From NCBI RefSeq assembly GCF_023094165.1, contig NZ_JALMDK010000002.1, positions 571,541 to 635,540 on the forward strand: DNA of 64,000 nt. The letters are read 5' to 3'. The notes beneath the pieces were generated by a model. That model was not told where the DNA came from. It did not search any database and saw nothing but the letters and a program-made list of their open reading frames with translations. The position numbers and the translations under genes are program-made. Shown here in pieces: positions 1 through 8,744 of this stretch. The stretch is from Crossiella sp. S99.2 (GTDB lineage: Bacteria; Actinomycetota; Actinomycetes; Mycobacteriales; Pseudonocardiaceae). How positions within the stretch are numbered: position 1 is the stretch's first letter; each line of letters starts with the position of its first letter.

Positions 1-916
1 GGTAGCTGATCTTGCCCTCGGCCAGCCAGGTGCCGACCTCGGCGAAGAACTGCTCCTGCATGTCCTGGTACTCGTTCACGATGAAGCCGCGCAGGCTCAG
101 GCCCTTGCCGATGATCTGGATCATGTTGCGCGGGCCGGTGGGCTCGCCCTTCTCGTTGTACTGCGAGATGGCCCCGCACAGCGCGAACCGGCCGCCCGGC
201 TTGGCCGAGCTGAGCGCGGCCTCCAGGTGGTCCCCGCCCACGTTGTCGAAGTAGACGTCGATGCCCTCCGGTGCTGCCTCGGCCAGCAGCTCGTGGACCG
301 GGCCGTCCTTGTAGTTGAAGGCCGCGTCGAAGCCCAGCTCCTTGACCAGGTACTCCACCTTCTCCGCGCTGCCGGCCGAGCCGATCACCCGGGAGGCGCC
401 CTTGAGCTTGGCGATCTGGCCCACCAGCGAACCGACCGCACCGGCCGCGCCGGAGACGAACACGACATCGCCCTCGCGGAACTGGCCCGCGGCCAGCAGG
501 CCGGCGTAGGCGGTCAGGCCGGGCATGCCCAGCACGCCGAGGAAGGCGCCGGCCGGGGCCAGGTTCGGGTCCACCTTGACCGCGTGCTTGACCGCGACCA
601 CGGCGTACTCGCGCCAGCCGCCGAAGTGCAGCACCAGGTCGCCGACCTGGTAGTCGGGGGAGTTGGACACCACGACCTCGCCGACGGCGCCGCCCTGCAG
701 CGCCTTGCCCAGCTCGAACGGCGGGGAGTAGGACTTCACGTCGTTCATCCGGCCGCGCATGTACGGGTCGACGCTCATGACCTTGTTGCGCACCAGCAGC
801 TCGCCCTCGCCGGGGGCGGGCACCTCGGCCTGGACCTGGTCGAAGTTCTCCAGGGTGGGCCAGCCCTCGGGACGGGAGGCGAGACGGATTTCCAGGCCGG
901 TGGACGCGGTGGTCAT
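1..916 (-). CDS. NADP-dependent oxidoreductase (curcumin/prostaglandin reductase-like), partial
   Basis: Medium-chain dehydrogenase/reductase of the zinc-free alkenal/enone reductase branch, expected to reduce activated C=C bonds with NADPH in the cytoplasm. Reading leftwards from the ATG at 916, the protein begins MTTASTGLEIRLASRPEG and contains VDPYMRGRM (substrate-side motif of this branch) and the Rossmann nucleotide-binding stretch FVSGAAGAVGSLVGQIAK about halfway along. The start is preceded by GAGGAG. About 305 codons are visible; the last few dozen residues run off the left edge. It is divergent from a TetR gene 92 bp away, which probably represses it. The exact substrate is unknown. 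Confidence 0.88.
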   Translation of the reverse strand, partial: MTTASTGLEIRLASRPEGWPTLENFDQVQAEVPAPGEGELLVRNKVMSVDPYMRGRMNDVKSYSPPFELGKALQGGAVGEVVVSNSPDYQVGDLVLHFGGWREYAVVAVKHAVKVDPNLAPAGAFLGVLGMPGLTAYAGLLAAGQFREGDVVFVSGAAGAVGSLVGQIAKLKGASRVIGSAGSAEKVEYLVKELGFDAAFNYKDGPVHELLAEAAPEGIDVYFDNVGGDHLEAALSSAKPGGRFALCGAISQYNEKGEPTGPRNMIQIIGKGLSLRGFIVNEYQDMQEQFFAEVGTWLAEGKISY

Positions 917-939
917 GCTGGGCTCCTCGGTTGAGAATG

Positions 940-954
940 TGTCACTCACTGACA
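940..954. promoter_or_regulatory. Candidate TetR operator (inverted repeat)
   Basis: TGTCA-N5-TGACA, perfect 5-bp arms, lies in the 92-bp divergent region between the oxidoreductase and the TetR gene. Its size and position fit an autoregulated TetR operator. No clear -10/-35 pair was found, so this is a positional inference. Confidence 0.4.
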
Positions 955-1008
955 AAAAACATACCATGACAATAGGCGTTCGGCGACACCTGACGTAGAC
1001 TGACGGAT

Positions 1009-1656
1009 GTGAGCATGGTCAAAGACGAGCTGGGCCTGCGCGAGCGCAAGAAGTTGCGCACCAAGAACGCGCTGGTCGACGCTGCCCTGGAGTTGTTCTT
1101 CGCCAAGGGTTTCGAGGCCACCACGGTCGAGGAGATCGCCGCCGCGGTGGAGATCTCGCCGCGCACCTTCTTCCGGTACTTCGCCGGCAAGGAGGACGTG
1201 GCGCTGTCCCAGTTCGCCGAGATCGACGAGTTCTGCATCGCCGCACTGGCCGAGCGCCCGGCCGACGAACCGCCGGTGGCCGCCACCCGCACCGCCTACC
1301 TGGCCATGTTCGACCACATCGCCGCCTTCGACGGCGGCCCGGCCCGCTACTGCGCCACCCACCGGCTGATCGGCCAGACGCCGACCCTGTTCGCCCGCTG
1401 GCTGTCCACCTCGGCGGTCTCCGAGCACCGGCTGGCCGAGGTCATCGCGGCGCGGCAGGGCGTGTCCGCGGCCGAGGACATCCGCTGCCGGCTGCTGATC
1501 CGGGTGCTGTGCGCGAGCGCGCGACTGGGCATGGAGGTGGCCTGCCAGCGCGGTTATTCGACCCTGGAAGAGCTGCGGGCGCAGGTGATCGAGTCGATGG
1601 ACCTGGGCATCGCGGGCCTGCCCGCCGCCTGGTCCAGCCCTGGCGAACGCTGGTGA
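1009..1656 (+). CDS. TetR-family transcriptional regulator
   Basis: 215 aa, a normal TetR length. The N-terminal helix-turn-helix is clear at about residues 16-62 (LRERKKLRTKNALVDAALEL, then TTVEEIAAAVEISPRTFFRY), followed by an all-helical ligand-binding domain. The start is GTG at 1009; an ATG at 1015 in frame is equally possible. It is divergent from the NADP-dependent oxidoreductase and probably controls it and itself through the inverted repeat at 940-954. The ligand cannot be predicted. Confidence 0.9.
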   Translation: MSMVKDELGLRERKKLRTKNALVDAALELFFAKGFEATTVEEIAAAVEISPRTFFRYFAGKEDVALSQFAEIDEFCIAALAERPADEPPVAATRTAYLAMFDHIAAFDGGPARYCATHRLIGQTPTLFARWLSTSAVSEHRLAEVIAARQGVSAAEDIRCRLLIRVLCASARLGMEVACQRGYSTLEELRAQVIESMDLGIAGLPAAWSSPGERW

Positions 1657-1662
1657 GGCCGG

Positions 1663-2034
1663 TCAGTCCCGGCGCCGGATCAGCCCGCTTCGCTTGCGCA
1701 GCAAGTCTTCCAGGGCCGTCTGCGCGGCCTTGATCCGCGCCGTGCGCTGCTCCATGGTCAGCCCGTCGGCCGGCAGCATCGGCTTGGGCAGCGGCTTCAT
1801 CTGGAACCAGCGTTCCTCGTAGAACAGCTTGCCGACCTCGCGCCAGCTCTCCGCGAGCTGCTTCTCGGTCTCGGCGAGCTGCTGCTCCGCCTTCTCGTGC
1901 CGGTCCTTGGCCTGGCGGACCACCTCGGACAGCTCCTTGGCGCGTTCGGCGTCCACCTTCTGCATCCGGCGCACCGCCTCGTCCACCTGGCCGGTGATCG
2001 CCCGGTAGCGCTCGCTCGCGGACGGCTCGTTCAC
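1663..2034 (-). CDS. Small coiled-coil protein of the FtsK-like cluster
   Basis: 123 aa, starting MNEPSASERYRAITGQ at a GTG whose GTGA overlaps the stop of the upstream ATPase gene by 4 bp, so the two are translationally coupled. Residues about 10-65 are a highly charged helix (AERAKELSEVVRQAKDRHEK and on), predicted to form a coiled coil; the C-terminal half is a second basic helical segment. No enzymatic motif. Last gene of a four-gene leftward cluster (5375 to 1663), so it is probably a structural or adaptor partner of the ATPase. Function unknown. Confidence 0.75.
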   Translation of the reverse strand: MNEPSASERYRAITGQVDEAVRRMQKVDAERAKELSEVVRQAKDRHEKAEQQLAETEKQLAESWREVGKLFYEERWFQMKPLPKPMLPADGLTMEQRTARIKAAQTALEDLLRKRSGLIRRRD

Positions 2035-4826
2035 GGTTGGCCCTCCCCGCTGGCCTCTGCGGTGTCGAACGGGATGACGACCTCGGGCCGGGCGTGCTCG
2101 GCCCGGTCGAAGAACAGGCCGCGCCGGGGCCGCGGCGACCAGCTGATCAGCTGCCCGGCGGCCAGGCTGGACAGGTCCGGCCCGTGCACGTCCAGGGCCA
2201 CCCAGGCGCCCAGGTCCTCGATGCCGCCGCCGAGGAAACCACCCTTGAGCCGCTGCACGCTGCGCCACCAGCCGATGGTGTGGGTGGCCAGTTCGGGGCC
2301 GTGCTTGAGGATCTGCTTGAGACTGTCCACTCCGGACTGCCGGGTGCCCGGATCCTTCTGCTCCAGCAACGGGTAGGCGGCGTCGATGGCGTAGAGCACC
2401 AGGTAGTGCGGGCGGGCCGGTTCGTTGTTGCCCGCGCCGCGCCCGGCCCGCGCGCCCAGGTCGGCGGCCAGCGCGTCCAGCGTGGCGCGCACCCCGTCGG
2501 TGTCGATCAGCTCGACCTCGTTGCCGGAGTCCTTGAGCGCGCAGGTCAGCGTCTCGGCCTGGGGCCGGGCGTCCTCGGCCACGCAGATCAGGGTGAACCT
2601 GGCCTCGCCGGGCAGGTGCTGCCTGGACAGCGACAGCGTGGCCGCGGCGAGCACGCTGGCGGCATCGCGCAGCACCGAGCCGAGGGCGGCGATGTTGCGG
2701 CCGGGGGTGCGGGCCAGAGTCACCCCGGCCGCGCTGCCCGCCACGTCGATCACCTGACCCAGCAAGGCCACCGGCGGCCTGCCGCGCCGCGGTTCCAACA
2801 GCCGGAAATCCTCCACAGTGGACAGTGCGGGCACGTGGTCGCCGTCGAAGAGCCGGGGTTCGCCCAGGTGCGCGGGACGGCGTTGCCACAGCTCGACCTG
2901 GAGCGCGTCGAAGGTGCCGCGGCTGGTGGCGTCCGGGATGCGGGCGATCTCGTTGCCGTGCCGCACCCCGGAATCGTGGTTGATCACCGCGTGCCGCCGG
3001 GGGATCTCGATCGCGGCCTGGTTGGTCTCGACCAGCACCCGGCGCGCCTTGGGCAGCGCGATCCGCACGATGAACTGCTCGAAGATGGCCGGCTTGCCCC
3101 AGAACGCCTCGATGCCGGAGACGTCCTGGCTGGAGAGCACCAGGTGGATGCCCTGCGAGCGCCCGCGCCTGGCCACGTCCTCCAGCAGTCCGGCGGCCTG
3201 GTTGGTCACCGCGTCGCGTTCGGCGAAGAGGAACTGGAACTCGTCGATGACCGCCACGATCCGCGGCCAGCGCCCCTCCGGGTCCTCGGTGCGCAGTTCC
3301 TCCAGCTTGGTGACCTCGTGCCGTTTGGCCGCCTCGGCCCGCCGGCGCATCTCATCGGCCAGGTATTTCAGCAGCGCCAGCCCGAACTCGCGGTCGGCGT
3401 TGACGTTCACCCCGACCAGGCGGGCGTGCGGCAGCCAGCTGGGGTCCTTGCGGCCGGGGGTGAACTGGGCGAAGGAGACGCCCTCCTTGAAGTCGAGCAC
3501 GTACAGCTCGAGTTCGTCAGGGGAGTAGCGGGCGGTGAGGCTGCCCAGCATGGCGTAGAGGAAGTTGGTCTTGCCGGAGCCGCTGGGCCCGCCGATCAGC
3601 GCGTGCGGCGAGGAATCGCCCAGGTGCAGCAGCACGTCCTGGCCGTCGCTGCGGCCGATCGGCGCGCTCACCCCGGTGGCGGAGTGCTCGGCCCAGCGGG
3701 TCTCGGGCAGCAGGTCGGCGAAGGTGCACACCCGGCTGCGCCGCTCCAGCAACGCGTCCGCGATGGCCCCGCAGGCCACCGGAACCCGGTCCCGTGGCAG
3801 CGGATCGTCCAGGGTGACGGTGGCGTGCTCGCCGGTCATGCTGGCGGTGACGGTGCCGTCCCGGTGCAGTTCCACCGTTTCCAGCGGGCTGTTCACCGAC
3901 AGCCGCATGTCCACCATGATCAGCTGGATGCCGCAGGCCAGTCCGTTGCGGGCGACCCGCTGCAACTGCTGGCGGAGCTGATCGTCCAGGTCCTCCCGGT
4001 TGCCGAACAGGATCGCGATCCGCCACGGTTCCGAACGTTTGCCGGTGGCCGAGGTCAGCGCGCGCAGCGAGGCGTGCCCGTCGACCAGGATCCGGGTGTG
4101 CACCCGGCGGATGTGTTCGGAGAACTCGGTGAGCAGGTCCTGCAACCGGCTCGGGTCGTGCACGGTGAGCAGTCCGGCGCGGGCCAGCGGGTACAGGCCG
4201 GGCAGCGAGCCGGTGAACTGGCCGGTGTCCCAGACGTGCACCTGCACCAGGCCGGGCTGGAAGTAGGACAGGGCCCGCAGCACCAGCGTTTCCACCAGTG
4301 CCTCGGCGTGCATCCGGGTGCTGTGGTCGGAGAGCACGTGCAGGTGGCCGTGGTCCAGCAACGGCACCGCGGCCGGGAACTCCTCGGCCAGCGAGGCGTC
4401 CTCGATCCGGGCCGAGCCGATCCGCCACAGCCCCGGCGCGGGGGTGCTGCCCTCGTGCGTGCCGGGGCGGCCCAGCCAGTGTTCCCAGTCCTCCCCGGCC
4501 GAGCCGGGCGCGTGCTCGCGCACCAGTTCGGTCAGGGTGGCCGGGCCGTTGCCGGTCCACTGCGCGAAGACCTGCTCGTGTTCGGCCAGCGCGTGCTCGG
4601 CCAGCGGGCGCAGCGCCGGGTCGGCCTGCTGGGCGGCGAAGGCCGGATCTGCCTGCACCGCACGGATTCCGTGCTTGCGCAGGGTCAGCTCGAACTCGGC
4701 CCGGCGATGCTGCGCCTCGGCGACGGTGTGTTCCTGCCTGGCCGCGCCCAGCGCCATCGCCACCGCGTCGTGGAACTCGCCGAAGACCTCGCCGATCCGC
4801 GCCCGCCGCTCGATTTTCTTGCTCAC
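2031..4826 (-). CDS. FtsK/SpoIIIE-type ATPase, cytoplasmic
   Basis: 931 aa. An N-terminal helical region (about 1-110) precedes a degenerate ATPase-like domain. The FtsK/SpoIIIE domain has a clear Walker A (GGPSGSGKTN, about residues 407-417) and Walker B (IVAVIDEFQFLF, about 520-531); a third RecA-like fold may follow at the C-terminus. No membrane segment is visible, unlike FtsK or EccC. The gene follows two small helical-protein genes by 30 bp and overlaps a coiled-coil gene. The architecture recalls EccC motors that recognise WXG100-type helical hairpins, but no other ESX component is nearby. Role (secretion motor, DNA pump or stress/defence ATPase) unresolved. Confidence 0.85.
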   Translation of the reverse strand: MSKKIERRARIGEVFGEFHDAVAMALGAARQEHTVAEAQHRRAEFELTLRKHGIRAVQADPAFAAQQADPALRPLAEHALAEHEQVFAQWTGNGPATLTELVREHAPGSAGEDWEHWLGRPGTHEGSTPAPGLWRIGSARIEDASLAEEFPAAVPLLDHGHLHVLSDHSTRMHAEALVETLVLRALSYFQPGLVQVHVWDTGQFTGSLPGLYPLARAGLLTVHDPSRLQDLLTEFSEHIRRVHTRILVDGHASLRALTSATGKRSEPWRIAILFGNREDLDDQLRQQLQRVARNGLACGIQLIMVDMRLSVNSPLETVELHRDGTVTASMTGEHATVTLDDPLPRDRVPVACGAIADALLERRSRVCTFADLLPETRWAEHSATGVSAPIGRSDGQDVLLHLGDSSPHALIGGPSGSGKTNFLYAMLGSLTARYSPDELELYVLDFKEGVSFAQFTPGRKDPSWLPHARLVGVNVNADREFGLALLKYLADEMRRRAEAAKRHEVTKLEELRTEDPEGRWPRIVAVIDEFQFLFAERDAVTNQAAGLLEDVARRGRSQGIHLVLSSQDVSGIEAFWGKPAIFEQFIVRIALPKARRVLVETNQAAIEIPRRHAVINHDSGVRHGNEIARIPDATSRGTFDALQVELWQRRPAHLGEPRLFDGDHVPALSTVEDFRLLEPRRGRPPVALLGQVIDVAGSAAGVTLARTPGRNIAALGSVLRDAASVLAAATLSLSRQHLPGEARFTLICVAEDARPQAETLTCALKDSGNEVELIDTDGVRATLDALAADLGARAGRGAGNNEPARPHYLVLYAIDAAYPLLEQKDPGTRQSGVDSLKQILKHGPELATHTIGWWRSVQRLKGGFLGGGIEDLGAWVALDVHGPDLSSLAAGQLISWSPRPRRGLFFDRAEHARPEVVIPFDTAEASGEGQP

Positions 4827-4856
4827 GCCGCACCGCCCAAGATCACGCCGCCAGTC

Positions 4857-5108
4857 TCACAGGGAGGTCATCAGGCCTTCCACCCGGTCCAGCGCCGCGC
4901 CGAGCAGTTCCACGCTGCGCTGGTGCTGGGTGCTGGCGCCGAGCAGTTCGGGCGGGGTCAACGACTCCGAGTGGTGCTTGCCGATCTTGCTCAGCACGGC
5001 GAGGGACTCCCCGATCAGCTCATCGGCCTCGGTGAGACCCCGGTGCGCCTGGAGCAACTGTTCCCGCACCGAGTCCAGGACGGCCAGCACCTCCGCGATA
5101 GAGGACAC
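4857..5108 (-). CDS. Small helical protein, FtsK-cluster gene 2
   Basis: 83 aa from a GTG at 5108 (MSSIAEVLAVLDSVREQLLQ). Two long amphipathic helices (about 3-45 and 52-80) are separated by a Pro-containing turn (SLTPPELLGAS), a hairpin layout like WXG100/ESX proteins but with no WXG motif. Six bases separate it from the gene before it and 30 from the FtsK-like ATPase. I do not recognise the family. It is probably a partner or cargo of the ATPase. Confidence 0.7.
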   Translation of the reverse strand: MSSIAEVLAVLDSVREQLLQAHRGLTEADELIGESLAVLSKIGKHHSESLTPPELLGASTQHQRSVELLGAALDRVEGLMTSL

Positions 5109-5114
5109 CGGCGC

Positions 5115-5375
5115 CTACAGCCGGTTGGCGTAGCCCTCGGCGGTGCTGATCGCGCTTTGCACCTGGTTCTGCGTCTCGCCAATGCTCGACACGGCCTGGG
5201 AGAGCAGGTTGGCGGCCTGTTCGGCGTCGGCCTGGCTGCTGCCCTGGGTGACCTGGTGCAGCGCGTTCTGGGCCTGCTCAAGGGCTGTCGCGGCCTGTTG
5301 CAGGGCGCCGATGCTCTCCTGCGCCTTCTCGGTGGCCAGCGAGATCCCGTTGCGAACCTGCTCCACACTTGCCAT
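5115..5375 (-). CDS. Small helical protein (DUF6244-like), FtsK-cluster gene 1
   Basis: 86 aa from the ATG at 5375, chosen because GGAGGAG lies about 11 bases upstream; a longer frame from 5420 has no ribosome binding site and its start codon sits inside a hairpin. The sequence is Ala/Gln-rich heptad-like helix throughout (MASVEQVRNGISLATEKAQE to AEGYANRL), resembling the actinobacterial DUF6244 small proteins from memory, and ESX-type helical hairpins in general. First gene of the leftward FtsK-like operon. Confidence 0.7.
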   Translation of the reverse strand: MASVEQVRNGISLATEKAQESIGALQQAATALEQAQNALHQVTQGSSQADAEQAANLLSQAVSSIGETQNQVQSAISTAEGYANRL

Positions 5376-5403
5376 CTCGCGCCCAGCTCCTCCATGCGTT
5401 TCC

Positions 5404-5429
5404 AGCCGTGCCACGGACATGGCACGGCT
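5404..5429. promoter_or_regulatory. Perfect 10-bp inverted repeat in the FtsK-cluster leader
   Basis: AGCCGTGCCA and TGGCACGGCT flank a 6-base loop, 29 bases upstream of the chosen start of the first small gene. On the minus strand it is preceded by an A/T-rich stretch. It could be an operator or a hairpin in the mRNA leader; there is no T-run, so a simple terminator is less likely. Confidence 0.5.
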
Positions 5430-5616
5430 TATTTAGTTGAAGGTAGTGCCCAAACACCTCCTCAGTACAACCAAGATCGGGTTGATTTCCACCGCCATTG
5501 GGGTGAGGGCGGGGACTACACGCCGTGCCGTCCACCCGCCATCCGGGGCTTGCTCCAGGTCACGGGCGCATCACAGGATCGAGCGGTACTGATCCTCTGG
5601 AAGGACGGCTGCTCAC

Positions 5617-7347
5617 ATGGCGAAACGCCTTTCCGTGCTGCGCACCGCGCTGGCCGCCACCGCGGTCGCCGCGGCCGCGCTGCTGCCGGCGCCCGCGCTG
5701 GCACAGGGAGCTGCTGCCGACGCGGCGCAGATCCTGCACGTCACCGCCCCCGGCGACCCGGCCGAACTGGGCCGCAAGCTGGCCGAGGCCGGTCTGGACG
5801 TCCTGGGCCGGGAGGGCTCGGCGATCCTGGTCCTGGGTCAGGACGGCGTGTCCGGCACGCTGGCCGGGCTCGGCGCGCGCACGGTCCGGGTCCAGCAGGT
5901 CCCCGCCGCGGCCACCCCGCGCGCGGCCGCGGCCTACCCGAAGCCGAAACGACTGGCGGGCAAGGAGTATCCGACGTTCTACGGCGGCTACCGCACGGTC
6001 GAAGGTTTTCACTCCTTCGTGGCCGACGTGGCCAAGCACTACCCGGACCTGACCAAGCGGGTGGCCTACGGCCAGTCCTGGCAGCGTCAGCAGGATCCGG
6101 CCAAGGGCAACCAGCTGGAAGCGCTGTGCATCACCGCGGAGGCCTGGCGCGGCTGTGAGCTGAAGCCGGATTCGGCCAAGCCGCGATTCCTGCTGATGGC
6201 CCAGATCCACGCCCGCGAGGTGACCACCAGCGAGCAGGCATGGCGGTTCATCACCCGGCTGCTCGACGGCGCCTACGGCGAGGCCGAGGTGGCCGCGCTG
6301 CTGGGCGGCACCGAGGTGTGGGTGGTGCCGCAGGTCAACCCGGACGGCATCGGCGTGGTCCAGGACGGCCTGACCAACGCGGGCACCTCGGCGAACAGTT
6401 CGGCCTGGCAGCGCAAGAACCTCAACGACAGCAACAGCGTCACCCCGTGCCCCGGTCCGTGGAGCAACAACCACGAGGGCATCGACCTCAACCGCAACTG
6501 GGACTCCCGCTGGGGCGGGGTGGGCACCTCGGGCAACGCCTGCGCGCAGACCTACCGCGGTCCGAAGGCGGCCAGCGAGCCGGAAACGCATCAGCTGGCC
6601 GGATTGTTCGAGAAGCTGTTCCCGGACCAGCGCGGACCGGGGGAGACCGACGCCGCCCCGGCGACCACCCGCGGCGCGATGATCACCTTGCACACCTACG
6701 GCAACCTGGTGCTGATGCCCTGGGGCCACGACCCGAAGGTCAAGACCCCCAACGACGCCGGGCTGCGCTCGATGGCCTTCCGGATGAGCGGCTACAACGG
6801 CTACAACACCGGCCAGCCGGGCGAGGTGCTCTACAACGTCACCGGCGCGGCCGACGACTGGGCCTACGACAAGCTGGGCATCGCCGGTTTCACTTTCGAG
6901 ATCGGCCCGAACAGCGGTGAGTGCAACGGTTTCCACCCGGCCTACAGCTGCCAGGACAAGTTCTGGGAGCTGAACAAGGACGCGCTGCTCTACGCGGCCA
7001 AGTCGGCCCGGCAGCCCTACGTCTCCACGCTGGGCCCGACCGTGTCCGGGCTGACCGTCAAGCGCGGCCTGTTCAGCGTCGAGGTCAGCGCCAAGGCCGA
7101 TGACAACGCCTACGGCACGGTCGGCGTGGGCCGCCCGGCCGCGCAGAAGGTGGTCGGGGCGGAGATCTACCTGGATCGCGCGCCCTGGGACGGTGGCCAC
7201 GCCCGGCCGCTGAAGATCAACGGCGACGGCGCGACGGTGGAGGTCGGTGGCAAGGCGGGCGCCTGGGGCCTGGAGCGACTGGCCTACGTGCGGGCCAAGG
7301 ACGCCGACGGCAACTGGGGCCCGTTCACCTCGGCGTGGGTGAAGTAG
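5617..7347 (+). CDS. Secreted M14 zinc carboxypeptidase
   Basis: 576 aa. Signal peptide at residues 1-29 (basic MAKR, Ala-rich core, cleavage after ALAQ). An N-terminal propeptide-like region (about 30-115) precedes the M14 domain. Zinc ligands are visible: H198 and E201 in IHAREVTT and H359 in ITLHTYGN; E428 in FTFEIGP is the catalytic glutamate; DLNRNWDSRW carries the carboxylate-binding Asn-Arg pair. A beta-rich C-terminal region of about 110 residues follows. It should act outside the cell, removing C-terminal residues from peptides. It converges on the next gene and overlaps its end by 23 bp. Confidence 0.93.
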   Translation: MAKRLSVLRTALAATAVAAAALLPAPALAQGAAADAAQILHVTAPGDPAELGRKLAEAGLDVLGREGSAILVLGQDGVSGTLAGLGARTVRVQQVPAAATPRAAAAYPKPKRLAGKEYPTFYGGYRTVEGFHSFVADVAKHYPDLTKRVAYGQSWQRQQDPAKGNQLEALCITAEAWRGCELKPDSAKPRFLLMAQIHAREVTTSEQAWRFITRLLDGAYGEAEVAALLGGTEVWVVPQVNPDGIGVVQDGLTNAGTSANSSAWQRKNLNDSNSVTPCPGPWSNNHEGIDLNRNWDSRWGGVGTSGNACAQTYRGPKAASEPETHQLAGLFEKLFPDQRGPGETDAAPATTRGAMITLHTYGNLVLMPWGHDPKVKTPNDAGLRSMAFRMSGYNGYNTGQPGEVLYNVTGAADDWAYDKLGIAGFTFEIGPNSGECNGFHPAYSCQDKFWELNKDALLYAAKSARQPYVSTLGPTVSGLTVKRGLFSVEVSAKADDNAYGTVGVGRPAAQKVVGAEIYLDRAPWDGGHARPLKINGDGATVEVGGKAGAWGLERLAYVRAKDADGNWGPFTSAWVK

Positions 7348-8155
7348 CCAGTTCCTGGGCACCGGCCGGTCCGGCGCTGAGCTGCAGGGCGATCACGCCC
7401 GCGGCCGGCGCCGGGTCGGCCGACCAGTAGCTGGCCGCGTGCTCGCCGTCCCATTCCAGCTCGGACCAGTTGTCCTGGCCGATCCGGGCCATCGCGTCCT
7501 GGAGCGCGGTCGCGGTGTCGCCGGGCACCAGCCCGAGGTCGAACTCGACCCCGAGCACCCCGGGCCCGCACGGGGTGAAGTCGGTCAGCTCGCCGTCGTG
7601 GGTGATCCGGCTGGCCACCGCCCTGGCCTGCCACTCCGCCCCGGCCCGCCGGTCTGCGGCCACGTCCACGGACAGCCGCAACCGCTGCACCGGCCCGTCC
7701 GGCAACACCACCGGCTCCGGTTCGGGGAACACCTCGTCCGGGTCCTCGGCGGCCGGTTCCGGCACCTGCAGCGGACTCGCGCCCAGCCACGCCTCCACCA
7801 GCACCCGCTCGCCACCGGGCACCAGCTGGGTGATCAGGTCGGGATCGTCCAGCACGGTCCAGGCGGTGGGTAGCTCGCAGGACACCCGCGGCACGCTGAC
7901 ATCGGGTCCCAGCGCGCGCACGAAGGTGCGCACTGCCCGGGACAACGCGCCCGCGTCACTGGCCGCGGCCCGCTCGTCACTCGGCTGGCTGATCGTCACC
8001 GACCAGCAGCCCGGCTCCTCATCGGAGCAGTCACCCGCCTCGACGATCCGCCCGCCGCCCAGCGCGACCAGCCCCAGACAGGCATTCCTGGCCTGGGACT
8101 CGTTCTCGGCGGCGACCACCACGGTGATCAGCAGCTCCAGCTCGTCTTCCACCAT
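7325..8155 (-). CDS. Uncharacterised acidic protein
   Basis: 276 aa, acidic, no signal peptide and no membrane segment. It begins MVEDELELLITVVVAAENES, with alternating beta/alpha patterns suggesting two similar halves: the segment near residue 80 (ALSRAVRTFVRALGPDVSV) resembles the one near residue 220 (TATALQDAMARIGQDNWSE). A Pro/Glu-rich linker joins them at about 133-150. Family not recognised. It lies 17 bp after ahpD and is probably the last gene of a leftward operon (9793 to 7325). Its end overlaps the convergent carboxypeptidase gene. Confidence 0.65.
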   Translation of the reverse strand: MVEDELELLITVVVAAENESQARNACLGLVALGGGRIVEAGDCSDEEPGCWSVTISQPSDERAAASDAGALSRAVRTFVRALGPDVSVPRVSCELPTAWTVLDDPDLITQLVPGGERVLVEAWLGASPLQVPEPAAEDPDEVFPEPEPVVLPDGPVQRLRLSVDVAADRRAGAEWQARAVASRITHDGELTDFTPCGPGVLGVEFDLGLVPGDTATALQDAMARIGQDNWSELEWDGEHAASYWSADPAPAAGVIALQLSAGPAGAQELATSPTPR

Positions 8156-8172
8156 CGCGGGTCAATTGTCCC

Positions 8173-8721
8173 TCAGTGGTGTGAACAGGAGGTGCGGTGG
8201 GCCTCTTCCGCGGCCAGCACCAGCCCCGCCGCGTGCACCACGGCCGCCACCCGCAACACCACGTGCACCTCGGAAACCCCGGCCCCGGCCGCGCGCGCCT
8301 TGCGCTCGTGCAGCTCAAGACACACCTCGCACCCGTTGACCGCGCTGACCGCCACGCACCACAGCTCGAAGTCGCCCTTGTCCACCCCCGGCCGCGCCAC
8401 CACCCGCATCCGCAACCGCGCCGGCGCCTTCAGGTACTCCTCCGCGCCCAGCAGATGCTTGGCCCGGTAGTAGATGTTGTTCATCGCCATCACCGCGCCT
8501 GCCGCCCTGGCCGCATCCCAAGCCTGCGCCGACAACCGCCCCCGGGCCTCGTCCACCAGCCCCGCCAGCGCTCCTGTCTGCCCACCGGTGAGCGCCACCG
8601 CCACCACCGTGCCCCAGAGCCGTTGCGCGCTCAGCACGGACTCCCCGAGCACCGACTCCAGGTTGGCCCGGATGTCCTCGGCGTAGTCCGGCATCGCCGC
8701 CAGCACCGCCCGCAACGTCAC
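8173..8721 (-). CDS. ahpD: Alkyl hydroperoxide reductase AhpD-like
   Basis: 182 aa, matching AhpD length. The protein is all-helical with the carboxymuconolactone-decarboxylase/AhpD active site CEVCLELHE near residue 132 (CxxC followed by His). AhpD reduces the lipoylated partner or the peroxiredoxin AhpC in actinobacterial peroxide defence. No ahpC is adjacent, which is unusual; here it follows an AraC regulator by 23 bp and precedes an unknown gene by 17 bp. The start is GTG. Confidence 0.88.
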   Translation of the reverse strand: MTLRAVLAAMPDYAEDIRANLESVLGESVLSAQRLWGTVVAVALTGGQTGALAGLVDEARGRLSAQAWDAARAAGAVMAMNNIYYRAKHLLGAEEYLKAPARLRMRVVARPGVDKGDFELWCVAVSAVNGCEVCLELHERKARAAGAGVSEVHVVLRVAAVVHAAGLVLAAEEAHRTSCSHH

Positions 8722-8744
8722 CCGGGAAACGCTAGTCCAGCAGC

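Noticed and set aside
2031..5375. A full type VII (ESX) secretion locus
   Set aside because: No EccB, EccD, EccE or mycosin gene and no WXG motif in the small proteins; the ATPase has no membrane helices.
2037..6158. A 1373-codon open frame opposite the FtsK-like cluster running into the carboxypeptidase
   Set aside because: Low-complexity Gly/Gln/Val-rich translation with no motif; it opposes well-supported genes.
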